Positions 1 to 6,726 are shown, numbered from the stretch's first letter. The stretch is 7,780 nt of DNA from MWFE01 sp964481075 (GCA_964481075.1 CAYZSD010000159.1:1-7780), one strand, 5' to 3'. Made by a program: numbers and translations. The notes: generated from the letters alone by a model not told the origin.

Positions 1-128
1 TAATGGTTGTTGCGTTGCTTACGTGAACAGCCCTCCCATAAGTTTTAACTAACATCGTTTTTTTTTTTGAGAATAAAAGTAAAATATTTCTATGAACTTT
101 CACAAATCAAAAATGGCTTAATGCTTTG
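1..128. other. Non-coding flank downstream of feoAB
   Basis: I see no gene in this stretch. All frames hold only fragments of about 16 codons or fewer that resemble nothing. The one visible landmark is an 11-base T run at 58-68 (an A run on the feoAB strand). No GC-rich hairpin adjoins it on either strand, so I do not call a terminator. The feoAB transcript reads into this region from the right and must end here or beyond the window edge. Confidence 0.6.
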
Positions 129-2660
129 TTAGCTAAAAAAACTGGCAACTTGGAAGAAAATGAATGATATCAGCCATGCAAGTGATGTTGTATAAACGAT
201 TGTAAACGCAGCCCATTTCCAACTTCCCGACTCCTTCTTTATAGCAGCTACCACTGCAACGCAAGGGAAGTATATAAGGATGAAAAGAAGGAATGAAAAC
301 GCTGAAATTGGGTTGAAGACTTTTTTCCCAATTTTTGTACCGTTGGTATACGTCTCACTTCTAAGCTTTTCTATAAGCGATTGGTTGTTATCGTCATTAC
401 CGTCATCAGATTGCATCAGAACACCCAAGGTACTTACAACAATCTCCTTTGCAGCAACTCCCGAAAGGAGGCTTACCCCCATCTTCCAATCGAATCCCAA
501 TGGGCGAATTACTGGTTCTATGAATCGACCAATTCTTCCAAGGTATGAGTTTGCTTGCCTTTCTGCAATCATTTTATTTTCAATAGTTTCCACTTTTAAA
601 GTATATACAAAACTTATACTATCAACATAATCATCGCTATAAGTTTTTTCAGAGAGGAGCTCTGCGAGTTTCCTGTTAAGTTGCTCAATTTGTGCGCCAT
701 ACACCTTAGACTGTTCAACATCTTGTGGATAGTATTCCAACGCCCAAATAATTATTACAGCTACAAGAATTACGCCTCCCATTTTTTTCAGGTATTGCGA
801 GCCTTTAAACCACATGTGTTTGAAAGTTGATCTAAGAGTGGGGATTCTGTATGGTGGGAGCTCCATAACAAAAGGGACATCGTTCTCGGTAAAAAGAAAT
901 TTTCGAAAAAGAATTGCCATAAGCATGGCTAGGCAAATACCGATGATATAAATAACAAAGAGCAAAGTCCCAGCATTTTCAGGGAAAAACGCACCTAGTA
1001 TCAGAATATAAACAGGTAGCCTTGCGCTACACGACATGAAAGGGTTAATGAGCATTGTTACAATTCTGTTGTTCTTGTTCTCAATGGTTCGAGTAGCCAT
1101 GATTGCAGGAACATTACACCCAAAGCCCATTATTAGTGGGATAAAAGATTTTCCGTGTAGCCCGACCTTATGCATGAGCTTATCCATTATGAAAACAGCC
1201 CTGGCCATGTAGCCTGTATCCTCAAGCAACGATATGAAAAAGAATAGGATTAGTATATTTGGAAGGAAAATTATTACACTCCCCACGCCATTAATAATGC
1301 CACCTATTAGCAAATCTTTAAATGGTCCCGCCGATAGTAACCCCTCGAATAAATCACTAACCCAACCAACCCCCTGTTCAATCCAATCCATAGGATAGGC
1401 CCCCAGTCTGAATGTAGTAAAAAAGGTAACCCACATGAAAAAAATAAAGATTGGAAATCCAAAAACCTTGTGAGTCATAAAATTATCTATAACCTCTGTA
1501 CTTCTTCGCTTTTGTGCCCCTCCCTCCTGGAAAGTTTCCTTAAGTGCTCCAGCAACAAATCCATACTTCGCATCTGTAACAAGGGTTTCAGTATCTTCCT
1601 TGTATATATCCTCTAGCTTAGCTATTTGCTTCCCCGTTACTGTAATAATTTCATCATAATTTTTTGTATGCCCAAGTATGCGGTGAGCCTGCTTATCCTT
1701 CTCAAGAAGTTTTAATGCCAGGTAACGTGAAGAATAATGAATATTAATGTTTGAATTTACGGGATTCTTAATGGGAGTTTGAATCGATTCGATAGCACGC
1801 TCGATGTGCTCACCATAGTTAATATGGATATGTCGGAGGGTTTTATCCTTATCGGTATAAACATTAATAACCTTATCAAAAAGTTCACTAATACCCTTTC
1901 CTTTTGAACTGACGGTTGGTACAAAGGGGATACCAAGCAACTGTCCCAAAGCCTTATAATCAAGACGATTACCCTGTGCCTGAAGTTCATCAAACATATT
2001 AAGAGCAACTACAACCTTGATGTCCATATCAATGAGCTGTGTTGTAAGGTAAAGGTTTCGCTCAAGATTCGATGAGTCCACTACGTTAATCACAACGTCG
2101 GGCTTTTGCTCAAGGATATGCTGCCTCACGTAGAGTTCCTCTGGTGTATAGGCTGTTAAAGAGTATGTGCCGGGCAAATCAGTAATGTTAAATGTGTAAC
2201 CTTTATACCTGAATCGAGCCAACTTACTGTCAACCGTTACTCCGCTATAATTTCCCACATGCTCGCGAGCACCTGATGATATGTTGAAAAGAGTAGTTTT
2301 GCCAGAATTTGGGTTACCTACAAGGGCAACATTTACAATCTTGCTTCCCTCCCTAGCGCCAGTTTCTACTAAAGCAGCATCTCTCTCTGTTGTAAGAACT
2401 CCCTTATAATTCGTGCTCACCAATTGCTTAGCCTCTTCGAGAGTAACAACCTCAATTAAACTTGCCTCGGACCTACGAAGCGAAACATCATATCCCATGA
2501 TAGAATACTCAATGGGATCCCTCAAAGGAGCATTCTTGATAACCGTAACCTTCTTCCCACGGACAAAGCCCATTTCAATAATTCTTTTTCGGAAAGCACC
2601 CCTTCCAAACACTTTCGAAATTATTCCATACTCACCGTTTTGCAATTCACTTAATAGCAT
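129..2660 (-). CDS. feoB: FeoA-FeoB fusion, ferrous iron transport protein
   Basis: This inner-membrane protein imports Fe2+, with a cytoplasmic GTPase domain controlling the membrane part. The 843 residues begin with a FeoA-like SH3 domain (about 1-73), normally a separate small protein. A short linker leads to the G domain: G1 GNPNSGKT at 115-122, a G2 threonine near 142, G3 DLPG at 161-164, G4 NMFD at 221-224, and a G5-like SSKGKG at 251-256. The helical GDI region follows to about 390. The membrane domain (about 397-840) carries the conserved GFGCNVPAI (512-520), SCSARLPVY (543-551) and GVAAKEIVVSTLG (734-746). A charged, helix-prone loop lies at about 641-705. No feoC is visible. The start is supported by a GAGGG motif 7 bases upstream and by the match to the FeoA N-terminus. 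The gene is intact; FeoAB fusions are common in Bacteroidota. The fusion could also be named feoAB. Confidence 0.97.
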   Translation of the reverse strand: MLLSELQNGEYGIISKVFGRGAFRKRIIEMGFVRGKKVTVIKNAPLRDPIEYSIMGYDVSLRRSEASLIEVVTLEEAKQLVSTNYKGVLTTERDAALVETGAREGSKIVNVALVGNPNSGKTTLFNISSGAREHVGNYSGVTVDSKLARFRYKGYTFNITDLPGTYSLTAYTPEELYVRQHILEQKPDVVINVVDSSNLERNLYLTTQLIDMDIKVVVALNMFDELQAQGNRLDYKALGQLLGIPFVPTVSSKGKGISELFDKVINVYTDKDKTLRHIHINYGEHIERAIESIQTPIKNPVNSNINIHYSSRYLALKLLEKDKQAHRILGHTKNYDEIITVTGKQIAKLEDIYKEDTETLVTDAKYGFVAGALKETFQEGGAQKRRSTEVIDNFMTHKVFGFPIFIFFMWVTFFTTFRLGAYPMDWIEQGVGWVSDLFEGLLSAGPFKDLLIGGIINGVGSVIIFLPNILILFFFISLLEDTGYMARAVFIMDKLMHKVGLHGKSFIPLIMGFGCNVPAIMATRTIENKNNRIVTMLINPFMSCSARLPVYILILGAFFPENAGTLLFVIYIIGICLAMLMAILFRKFLFTENDVPFVMELPPYRIPTLRSTFKHMWFKGSQYLKKMGGVILVAVIIIWALEYYPQDVEQSKVYGAQIEQLNRKLAELLSEKTYSDDYVDSISFVYTLKVETIENKMIAERQANSYLGRIGRFIEPVIRPLGFDWKMGVSLLSGVAAKEIVVSTLGVLMQSDDGNDDNNQSLIEKLRSETYTNGTKIGKKVFNPISAFSFLLFILIYFPCVAVVAAIKKESGSWKWAAFTIVYTTSLAWLISFIFFQVASFFS

Positions 2661-2667
2661 TTTTAAA

Positions 2668-2672
2668 CCCTC
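2668..2672 (-). promoter_or_regulatory. Shine-Dalgarno-like site of feoAB
   Basis: Read on the minus strand this is GAGGG, 7 bases before the ATG at 2660. It supports that start. It stands out because the other genes in the window have no comparable purine-rich site at this distance. Confidence 0.55.
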
Positions 2673-2703
2673 ATTAAAGTATTTTCATCAAGAATAATGT
2701 TTG

Positions 2704-2735
2704 CAAACATAACTACTTTTTGCTTTTTCACTAAA
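2704..2735 (-). promoter_or_regulatory. Candidate Bacteroidota-type promoter of feoAB
   Basis: On the minus strand, TATGTTTG (2711 down to 2704) matches the Bacteroidota -7 consensus TAnnTTTG exactly. A TTTAG (2735 down to 2731), an imperfect -33 TTTG box, lies 19 bases upstream, which is the usual spacing. Transcription would start near 2697, giving a leader of roughly 37 bases. The consensus and spacing are established for Bacteroides sigma-ABfr; its use here is inferred. Confidence 0.55.
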
Positions 2736-2741
2736 TATTCA

Positions 2742-2761
2742 TTGATTTTATCAACAATCAA
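2742..2761. promoter_or_regulatory. Inverted repeats upstream of the feoAB promoter
   Basis: Two overlapping inverted repeats occur: TTGAT-TTT-ATCAA (2742-2754) and TTGATT-N8-AATCAA (2742-2747 with 2756-2761). They sit directly upstream of the feoAB -33 box, where a regulator could bind. Iron-responsive control (Fur or DtxR-like) is expected for a feo gene, but the sequence does not match a Fur box well enough to name a regulator. The local AT-richness makes chance repeats likely. Confidence 0.25.
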
Positions 2762-2785
2762 GATTTCATAATAATTTCACCGAGT

Positions 2786-2829
2786 ACTCTGTTACATTTT
2801 TGTGTATATTTCTATCGAGAAACTCTGTT
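2786..2829 (+). repeat. Short direct repeat in the divergent intergenic region
   Basis: ACTCTGTT occurs at 2786-2793 and again at 2822-2829, 36 bases apart. Both copies are preceded by CGAG within three bases and followed shortly by a CA and a T run, so the similarity extends imperfectly to about 20 bases. They lie upstream of the plus-strand aminotransferase remnant. This could be a regulator site pair or a small duplication. No clear plus-strand TAnnTTTG promoter was found near them. Confidence 0.35.
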
Positions 2830-2848
2830 GCAACCCCATTTTTTGCGA

Positions 2849-2862
2849 CAATAATATTATTG
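2849..2862. repeat. 14-base AT-rich perfect palindrome
   Basis: CAATAATATTATTG is a perfect palindrome ending 4 bases before the ATG of the aminotransferase remnant, where a strong Shine-Dalgarno site would otherwise be expected. It could be an operator or weakly fold in the mRNA leader. It is almost all A and T, so chance is a serious alternative. Confidence 0.3.
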
Positions 2863-2866
2863 ATGA

Positions 2867-3148
2867 ATGGATTATAATAATCAGAAACCCACCGGTTCAT
2901 ACATTAGCTACTTTAGCAACCTTGTGAAGGAAAAAGAAGGGATAAACCTTGCGCAAGGAATCCCTGGATTTCAATCTTTTGCAAAGCTATTACAATCTCT
3001 TGAAAAAACTATTAATGAGAATGTCCATCAGTATCCTCCTGGAATAGGCAATCACACTAACTGGGTTCGTATTAACATTGCACGTCCCATGGCCGAAATC
3101 GAAAAAGCAGGACAACTGATAACTCAATTTTGCACAAAAATAACCTAG
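2867..3148 (+). pseudogene. Internally deleted PLP-dependent aminotransferase remnant
   Basis: The 93 codons read as the first and last parts of a class I/II aminotransferase. Residues 1-64 resemble the N-terminus of such enzymes, with GINLAQGIPGF at 25-35 and HQYPPGIGNH at 54-63. Residues about 66-88 (WVRINIARPMAEIEKAGQLI and following) resemble the extreme C-terminus, where these proteins usually end. Intact members run about 360-400 residues, so roughly 290 are missing, including the Schiff-base lysine and most of the PLP pocket; catalysis is not expected. The apparent junction is near 3056-3062 and keeps the frame. The start is firm: an in-frame TGA lies directly before the ATG. The stop TAG is 3 bases before the glycosyltransferase ATG, so the two are surely cotranscribed. 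Alternatives are a functional small protein or an assembly collapse. The substrate of the parent enzyme cannot be judged. Confidence 0.75.
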
Positions 3149-3151
3149 ATT

Positions 3152-4267
3152 ATGTCTGCTCTTGTCTTTCTCATTATTCTATTTTCAGTGATATATGTTA
3201 TAATGGTAATGTTTTTAACCTTTGGTTTAACTCGTGTGAAGTTATTCGATGATATTTCTTTTTCTGAAAACTGTAGCCCCCTCTCCTTTTCAATTGTTAT
3301 TGCTGTGAAAAACGAAGAGAGCAATATTGAAAACCTTTTTAACTCTCTATTAGCACTTGATTACCCCAAAAAGTATATTGAAATAGTTATTGTTAACGAT
3401 CATTCAACCGATGGTACCCTTCAGCAAATTGAAAGATGCTCACATAATTCTATTGCAATAAAAGTTCTTCATTTGCCTACTGAAAAATCGGGGAAAAAAG
3501 AGGCCATTTCAATGGGAGTTCTAAACGCTACCCATAATAATATTCTTCTTACTGATGCTGATTGTGTTCACTCGAAAGTGTGGATTAAACATATTGCACA
3601 TATATTACAGCATAATTATTATGATTTGCTGATTGGATTAGTTATTATTAAATATTCTAAGAATATAAATAGCTGGCTTCAGGCGTTGGAACACTCAAGC
3701 CTTTCGGCAAGCACTATAGGTGCTTGTGCCATTGGACATCCTATCATGGCATCATCGACAAACCTTTATTTCAACCGTGCAACAACAGGTTTTCAATTAG
3801 AAATGCTAAATCCAAGTACACCTTCAGGCGATGACGTTTTCCTCCTACACAACTTAAAAAGAAATAAAAACTTAAAGATTGGATGCTTTGCCTTTAAAAA
3901 GGGATTGGTCTTCACAAAGCCCACTAATTCAATCTCTGAATGGTTTAAACAAAGAACCCGTTGGGCATCCAAAGCAACCTCATATCATGATTGTGATACG
4001 GTTATTGTGGGGTTAATAGTTTTTCTTTTCAACCTTCAACTTGTGGTTTTAGGTTTGCTTAGCATAATTAATCTAAATTGGTTAAGCATTCTCATTGTTG
4101 TATTCATTTCAAAGCTAATTATTGACCTGCCCTTTCTTTCCGTTTATTTGTATAAAACCAAGCAATTAGTGTTGCTTTGGCTTTACCTTCCTATACAGCT
4201 ATTCTATCCACCTTTCGTTGTTCTGGTATTCTTACTTAGCCAAACCAAAAAGGTTGATTGGAAATAG
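3152..4267 (+). CDS. Membrane-anchored family 2 glycosyltransferase
   Basis: This GT-A fold enzyme probably transfers a sugar from a nucleotide-sugar to a lipid or polymer acceptor at the cytoplasmic membrane face. Of 371 residues, an N-terminal membrane segment spans about 3-26. The catalytic domain follows: SIVIAVKNEE at 47-56, VNDHSTDGT at 81-89 (nucleotide-binding Asp83), the DxD metal motif DADC at 135-138, GDD at 226-228 (catalytic-base region), and QRTRW at 267-271, the QxxRW signature of processive and related GT2 enzymes. Two to four hydrophobic segments (about 283-362) form a C-terminal membrane domain. All key motifs are present, so it looks active. The ATG is the first start after the in-frame TAG of the upstream remnant (TAG ATT ATG), and no clear ribosome site precedes it, so translation may be coupled to the remnant. 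The acceptor and the sugar are unknown. Confidence 0.9.
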   Translation: MSALVFLIILFSVIYVIMVMFLTFGLTRVKLFDDISFSENCSPLSFSIVIAVKNEESNIENLFNSLLALDYPKKYIEIVIVNDHSTDGTLQQIERCSHNSIAIKVLHLPTEKSGKKEAISMGVLNATHNNILLTDADCVHSKVWIKHIAHILQHNYYDLLIGLVIIKYSKNINSWLQALEHSSLSASTIGACAIGHPIMASSTNLYFNRATTGFQLEMLNPSTPSGDDVFLLHNLKRNKNLKIGCFAFKKGLVFTKPTNSISEWFKQRTRWASKATSYHDCDTVIVGLIVFLFNLQLVVLGLLSIINLNWLSILIVVFISKLIIDLPFLSVYLYKTKQLVLLWLYLPIQLFYPPFVVLVFLLSQTKKVDWK

Positions 4268-4277
4268 AAGAATTCTT
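4268..4277. repeat. 10-base palindrome after the glycosyltransferase stop
   Basis: AAGAATTCTT is a perfect palindrome directly after the TAG at 4265-4267. It is too short and AT-rich, and lacks an adjoining T run, so it is not a credible intrinsic terminator on its own. Confidence 0.2.
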
Positions 4278-4285
4278 GCGAATAA

Positions 4286-4318
4286 TTTGGAAAAATGAAT
4301 AAAATATTTATAATTTTA
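4286..4318 (+). promoter_or_regulatory. Weak candidate promoter for the histidine kinase
   Basis: TTTG at 4286-4289 is followed after 21 bases by TAATTTTA (4311-4318), which fits the Bacteroidota TAnnTTTG box at all but its last base. Transcription would begin near 4325, leaving a leader of about 90 bases before the kinase ATG. Such matches arise easily in AT-rich DNA. If real, it would exclude translation of the 18-codon ORF starting at 4295 from this transcript. Confidence 0.22.
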
Positions 4319-4396
4319 CTATTGATTAAAATTGCCTTTCCCCTCGAATGAGGATTTGCCTTTCATTTTTAAATGCCTTTTAATTTATTTAACTGA
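4295..4396 (+). other. Three tiny ORFs in the leader of the histidine kinase
   Basis: An 18-residue ORF (4295-4351) reads MNKIFIILLLIKIAFPLE, which looks like a Sec signal peptide start: two charges then a hydrophobic run. A GGA lies 5 bases before its ATG. Its TGA overlaps, as ATGA, the start of an 11-residue ORF MRICLSFLNAF (4348-4383). A 7-residue ORF MPFNLFN (4373-4396) overlaps that. They occupy different frames, and none joins the kinase frame. They could be regulatory upstream ORFs, the decayed start of a lost secreted protein, or chance. I do not call them genes. Confidence 0.25.
4332..4380 (+). repeat. Three TGCCTTT copies in the kinase leader
   Basis: TGCCTTT occurs at 4333-4339, 4357-4363 and 4374-4380, within 48 bases. 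The first two copies extend to TTGCCTTTC (4332-4340 and 4356-4364). Between the first two lies CCTC-GAAT-GAGG (4342-4353), a small 4-base-pair hairpin. Starts are spaced 24 and 17 bases, so this is not a regular array. It may be a binding-site cluster or a decayed duplication. Confidence 0.4.
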
Positions 4397-4415
4397 TTAT
4401 TCTAAGCTTATCACA

Positions 4416-6599
4416 ATGTATTGGAATGTCTATACTATACCAATAATTGCTACAGCAGTAATACTGATAATTTTATTCTTTTTGTTGATAAACCTAAAAA
4501 AATCGAAGGGTGCAGCGCTTTTCTCATTGGTTGTGATTTGTTTTTTTGTTTACACAGTTGGTTATGGATTAGTAATATCGGCAAAATCGATTGATACTGC
4601 TATCAATTTTTTTTACATTGAACGCATTGGCGGAAGCCTAATCCCTTCATTCTATTTGATTTTTGCAGTAAGTTTCATTGAGAAGTACAATCTTTTGCAT
4701 CGGCGTTTTCTACCCATTTACTTTATTATTCCAGTTGTTTCTATCATAATGCTTATCACCAACTCCTCTCATTTCTTGTTTTTCAGTAACCCAAGCATTG
4801 GGGTTGGTCGTTTTTACAACGAGTTTACATATAAACCAGAGCTATGGTATTACATCCAGCAGTTTTACATTCTTTTTGGCTCGTTGGTAGTGAACGTCAT
4901 TCTAATTACCCTTTTTATCAATGGAACAAGTATTTACAAAAAGCAAATTGCCTCAATAGTAATTGGTTCACTCGCACTATTAATTCTTCACACTCTTTTG
5001 CACCCTAACATGCTGGGGTTGTTTAATTTGAATATAAACCCAACCCCTTACTTTTCATCCTATGCAGGAATTATTATTTACATTGGATTAAGGCGGTACA
5101 ATCTATTTCGCTTTGTTCCAATTGTGCGAGACACCATTTTTGAAAAAATGGCCGATGCTGTTATTGTAATCGACAAAGAGAAGGTGGTTGTTGACCTTAA
5201 CGAAAACGCAATGATATACCTTAATCTACAAAAGAAGGATGTTGGAAGACGGGTTGATGAAGTTATTACTTTCTGGCATAAGCTTGGCTGCAACGAAGAT
5301 GATGTTGACACACGCCATGATTATGTGTATAAAACAGAGATATATGATGTTGCAGCATATTACCAGATAAATATATCGCCCTACTTCGACAAGAATGATA
5401 CATTTCAGGGACAAATAATTGTGGTTAGAGATATCACCGTTCAAAAGGACGCTGAAAGGGTTCTTGATAGCCAAAGCCGATTGATAAACACCATGCTTAA
5501 CCACCTTCCAATAGGAATTTTTATGGTTGAGGCAAAAACGGGTAAACCTTTGCTAGTTAACACTAAAGCAAAAGAACTAATTGGAAGAGGTATTCTTCCT
5601 GATGCTAATAGCGAAAACCTATCGGAAGTTTATCAAGCATATATTTCCGGTACCAACACCCGATATCCTCCTGAAAGAATGCCAATAATCTTAGGCATGA
5701 AAGGGGAGTCGGCGCATATTAACGATTTGGAAGTTGAGCGACCCGATGGCACTAGGATTCAGATTGAGATTTTTGGTTGCCCTGTGTATGATTCAAGTGG
5801 TGAGGTTTATGCTAGCTTGGTAGGTTTTCTTGACATTACCGACCGGAAAATAGCTGAGAAAAAAATTCAAAGCCAAAATAGAGAGCTAAAGGAATTAAAT
5901 GCCACAAAAGACAAGTTCTTCTCCATTATTGCACATGACCTAAAAAACCCCATTAATGCAATTCTAGGATTTAGCCAACTGCTTCAGAATGAGATAAACA
6001 ACCTTGAAAAGGAGGAAATAATAGATTTCTCGTCGGTAATATACAATTCAACCCTCCATACATCGAAGCTGCTTGAAAACTTACTAGAATGGTCTAGCAT
6101 TCAAAGGGGTCGTACGGAATTTGCACCAAAAATTGAAAATTTTCAAGATATATTGCTTGAAAGTTTAGAGCCAATTTTAGCTTCTGCAATTAATAAATCA
6201 ATCACATTGAAAATACCTGAAACAAATGGTTTACAAATATTTGTCGATCGAAGAATGATATCTTCTGTCATAAGGAACATTGTTACAAATGCCATAAAGT
6301 TTACTCCTAAAAAAGGAACGATTGAGATAAACCCAGTTGTTACAGAGGGTTATCTAAAGGTGTTTATTACCGATACAGGTATTGGCATGGACAAAGATAT
6401 TCTTGAAAATCTTTTTAAAATTGAGGCTAAGATTCATAGATCAGGCACAGAAGGTGAACCTAGCACTGGTTTGGGCTTGCTTCTTTGCAAAGAGTTTGTT
6501 GAAAAACACAATGGCGTACTTTGGGCAACCAGCAAAGTTGGAAAAGGAAGTACCTTTTGTTTTTCATTACCAATTGCTTTTGATAGTAATCCAAACTAA
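4416..6599 (+). CDS. Membrane sensor histidine kinase, 7TM-PAS-PAS-HisKA-HATPase
   Basis: A two-component sensor that autophosphorylates on histidine in response to an unknown cue. From the ATG at 4416 it has 727 residues. Seven hydrophobic segments (about 6-26, 33-54, 73-90, 99-116, 146-168, 177-194, 212-227) match the 7TM sensor region found before kinases in this phylum. A PAS domain follows at about 239-342, a second at about 354-475, then a short helical linker. HisKA has the phosphoacceptor His507 in FSIIAHDLKNPI. The ATPase domain (about 604-720) has N-box asparagines 621 and 625, DTGIG at 653-657, and STGLGL at 683-688; all catalytic elements are present. The frame stays open upstream to a TTG at 4332, but those 28 codons look unlike the family, and the ATG places the first membrane helix at the N-terminus as usual. 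No response regulator or receiver domain is encoded nearby, so it is an orphan here. Its ligand and target are unknown. Confidence 0.93.
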   Translation: MYWNVYTIPIIATAVILIILFFLLINLKKSKGAALFSLVVICFFVYTVGYGLVISAKSIDTAINFFYIERIGGSLIPSFYLIFAVSFIEKYNLLHRRFLPIYFIIPVVSIIMLITNSSHFLFFSNPSIGVGRFYNEFTYKPELWYYIQQFYILFGSLVVNVILITLFINGTSIYKKQIASIVIGSLALLILHTLLHPNMLGLFNLNINPTPYFSSYAGIIIYIGLRRYNLFRFVPIVRDTIFEKMADAVIVIDKEKVVVDLNENAMIYLNLQKKDVGRRVDEVITFWHKLGCNEDDVDTRHDYVYKTEIYDVAAYYQINISPYFDKNDTFQGQIIVVRDITVQKDAERVLDSQSRLINTMLNHLPIGIFMVEAKTGKPLLVNTKAKELIGRGILPDANSENLSEVYQAYISGTNTRYPPERMPIILGMKGESAHINDLEVERPDGTRIQIEIFGCPVYDSSGEVYASLVGFLDITDRKIAEKKIQSQNRELKELNATKDKFFSIIAHDLKNPINAILGFSQLLQNEINNLEKEEIIDFSSVIYNSTLHTSKLLENLLEWSSIQRGRTEFAPKIENFQDILLESLEPILASAINKSITLKIPETNGLQIFVDRRMISSVIRNIVTNAIKFTPKKGTIEINPVVTEGYLKVFITDTGIGMDKDILENLFKIEAKIHRSGTEGEPSTGLGLLLCKEFVEKHNGVLWATSKVGKGSTFCFSLPIAFDSNPN

Positions 6600-6626
6600 T
6601 CACCAGCTGATTCAAAACTGGCTAGT

Positions 6627-6678
6627 TATAAATACTCTACAATATTCATATAAATACTTTGCCAGTATTAGCTAATAC
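6627..6678. repeat. Phased AATAC repeats between kinase and nucleotidyltransferase
   Basis: TATAAATACT occurs at 6627-6636 and 6649-6658. AATAC cores start at 6631, 6653 and 6674, spaced 22 and 21 bases, close to two helical turns. An inverted copy, AGTATT at 6664-6669, pairs with AATACT 6653-6658 (5-base loop) and with AATAC 6674-6678. The arrangement could be an operator for a multimeric regulator of the downstream gene. It lies in AT-rich DNA and could be chance. Confidence 0.35.
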
Positions 6679-6691
6679 CTTTCATTTTTTT
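6665..6691 (+). terminator. Possible weak terminator of the kinase gene
   Basis: A perfect 14-base palindrome GTATTAGCTAATAC (6665-6678) can fold as a 5-base-pair stem with a 4-base loop. A run of seven T bases follows at 6685-6691. The stem is AT-rich and separated from the T run by six bases, so termination would be weak. The palindrome may instead be part of the AATAC repeat cluster described for 6627-6678. Confidence 0.3.
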
Positions 6692-6726
6692 AGCACATTT
6701 GCATTTTTAATGTGAAACTATAATAA

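Noticed and set aside
40..68. AGTT-TT-AACT mini-hairpin followed by a T11 run, as an intrinsic terminator
   Set aside because: The stem is only 4 base pairs with a 2-base loop, AT-rich and not adjacent to the T run. It also points along the plus strand, opposite to feoAB.
280..630. A 116-codon plus-strand ORF opposite feoAB
   Set aside because: It lies wholly antisense to the conserved FeoB membrane domain and its translation resembles no family. It is a shadow of the real gene.
641..705. The charged loop in FeoB as an unusual inserted domain
   Set aside because: As far as I recall, Bacteroidota FeoB proteins often have a long helical loop at this place, so it is a lineage trait rather than a novelty.
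2413..2697. A 94-codon plus-strand ORF opposite the FeoA domain
   Set aside because: It is antisense to conserved FeoA and linker coding sequence, covers the feoAB start and promoter, and has no recognisable protein features.
2800..2815. TATATTTC (2805-2812) as the promoter of the plus-strand operon
   Set aside because: It matches TAnnTTTG at seven of eight positions, but no TTTG-like -33 element lies at the right distance.
4332..4415. Extending the histidine kinase upstream to a TTG start, adding 28 residues
   Set aside because: The added residues form no recognisable domain and would put a polar and mixed stretch before the first membrane helix. The ATG at 4416 gives the usual 7TM kinase start, and TTG starts are uncommon.
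6382..6675. A 97-codon plus-strand ORF overlapping the end of the kinase
   Set aside because: It overlaps the conserved ATPase motifs of the kinase in another frame and carries no recognisable domain.
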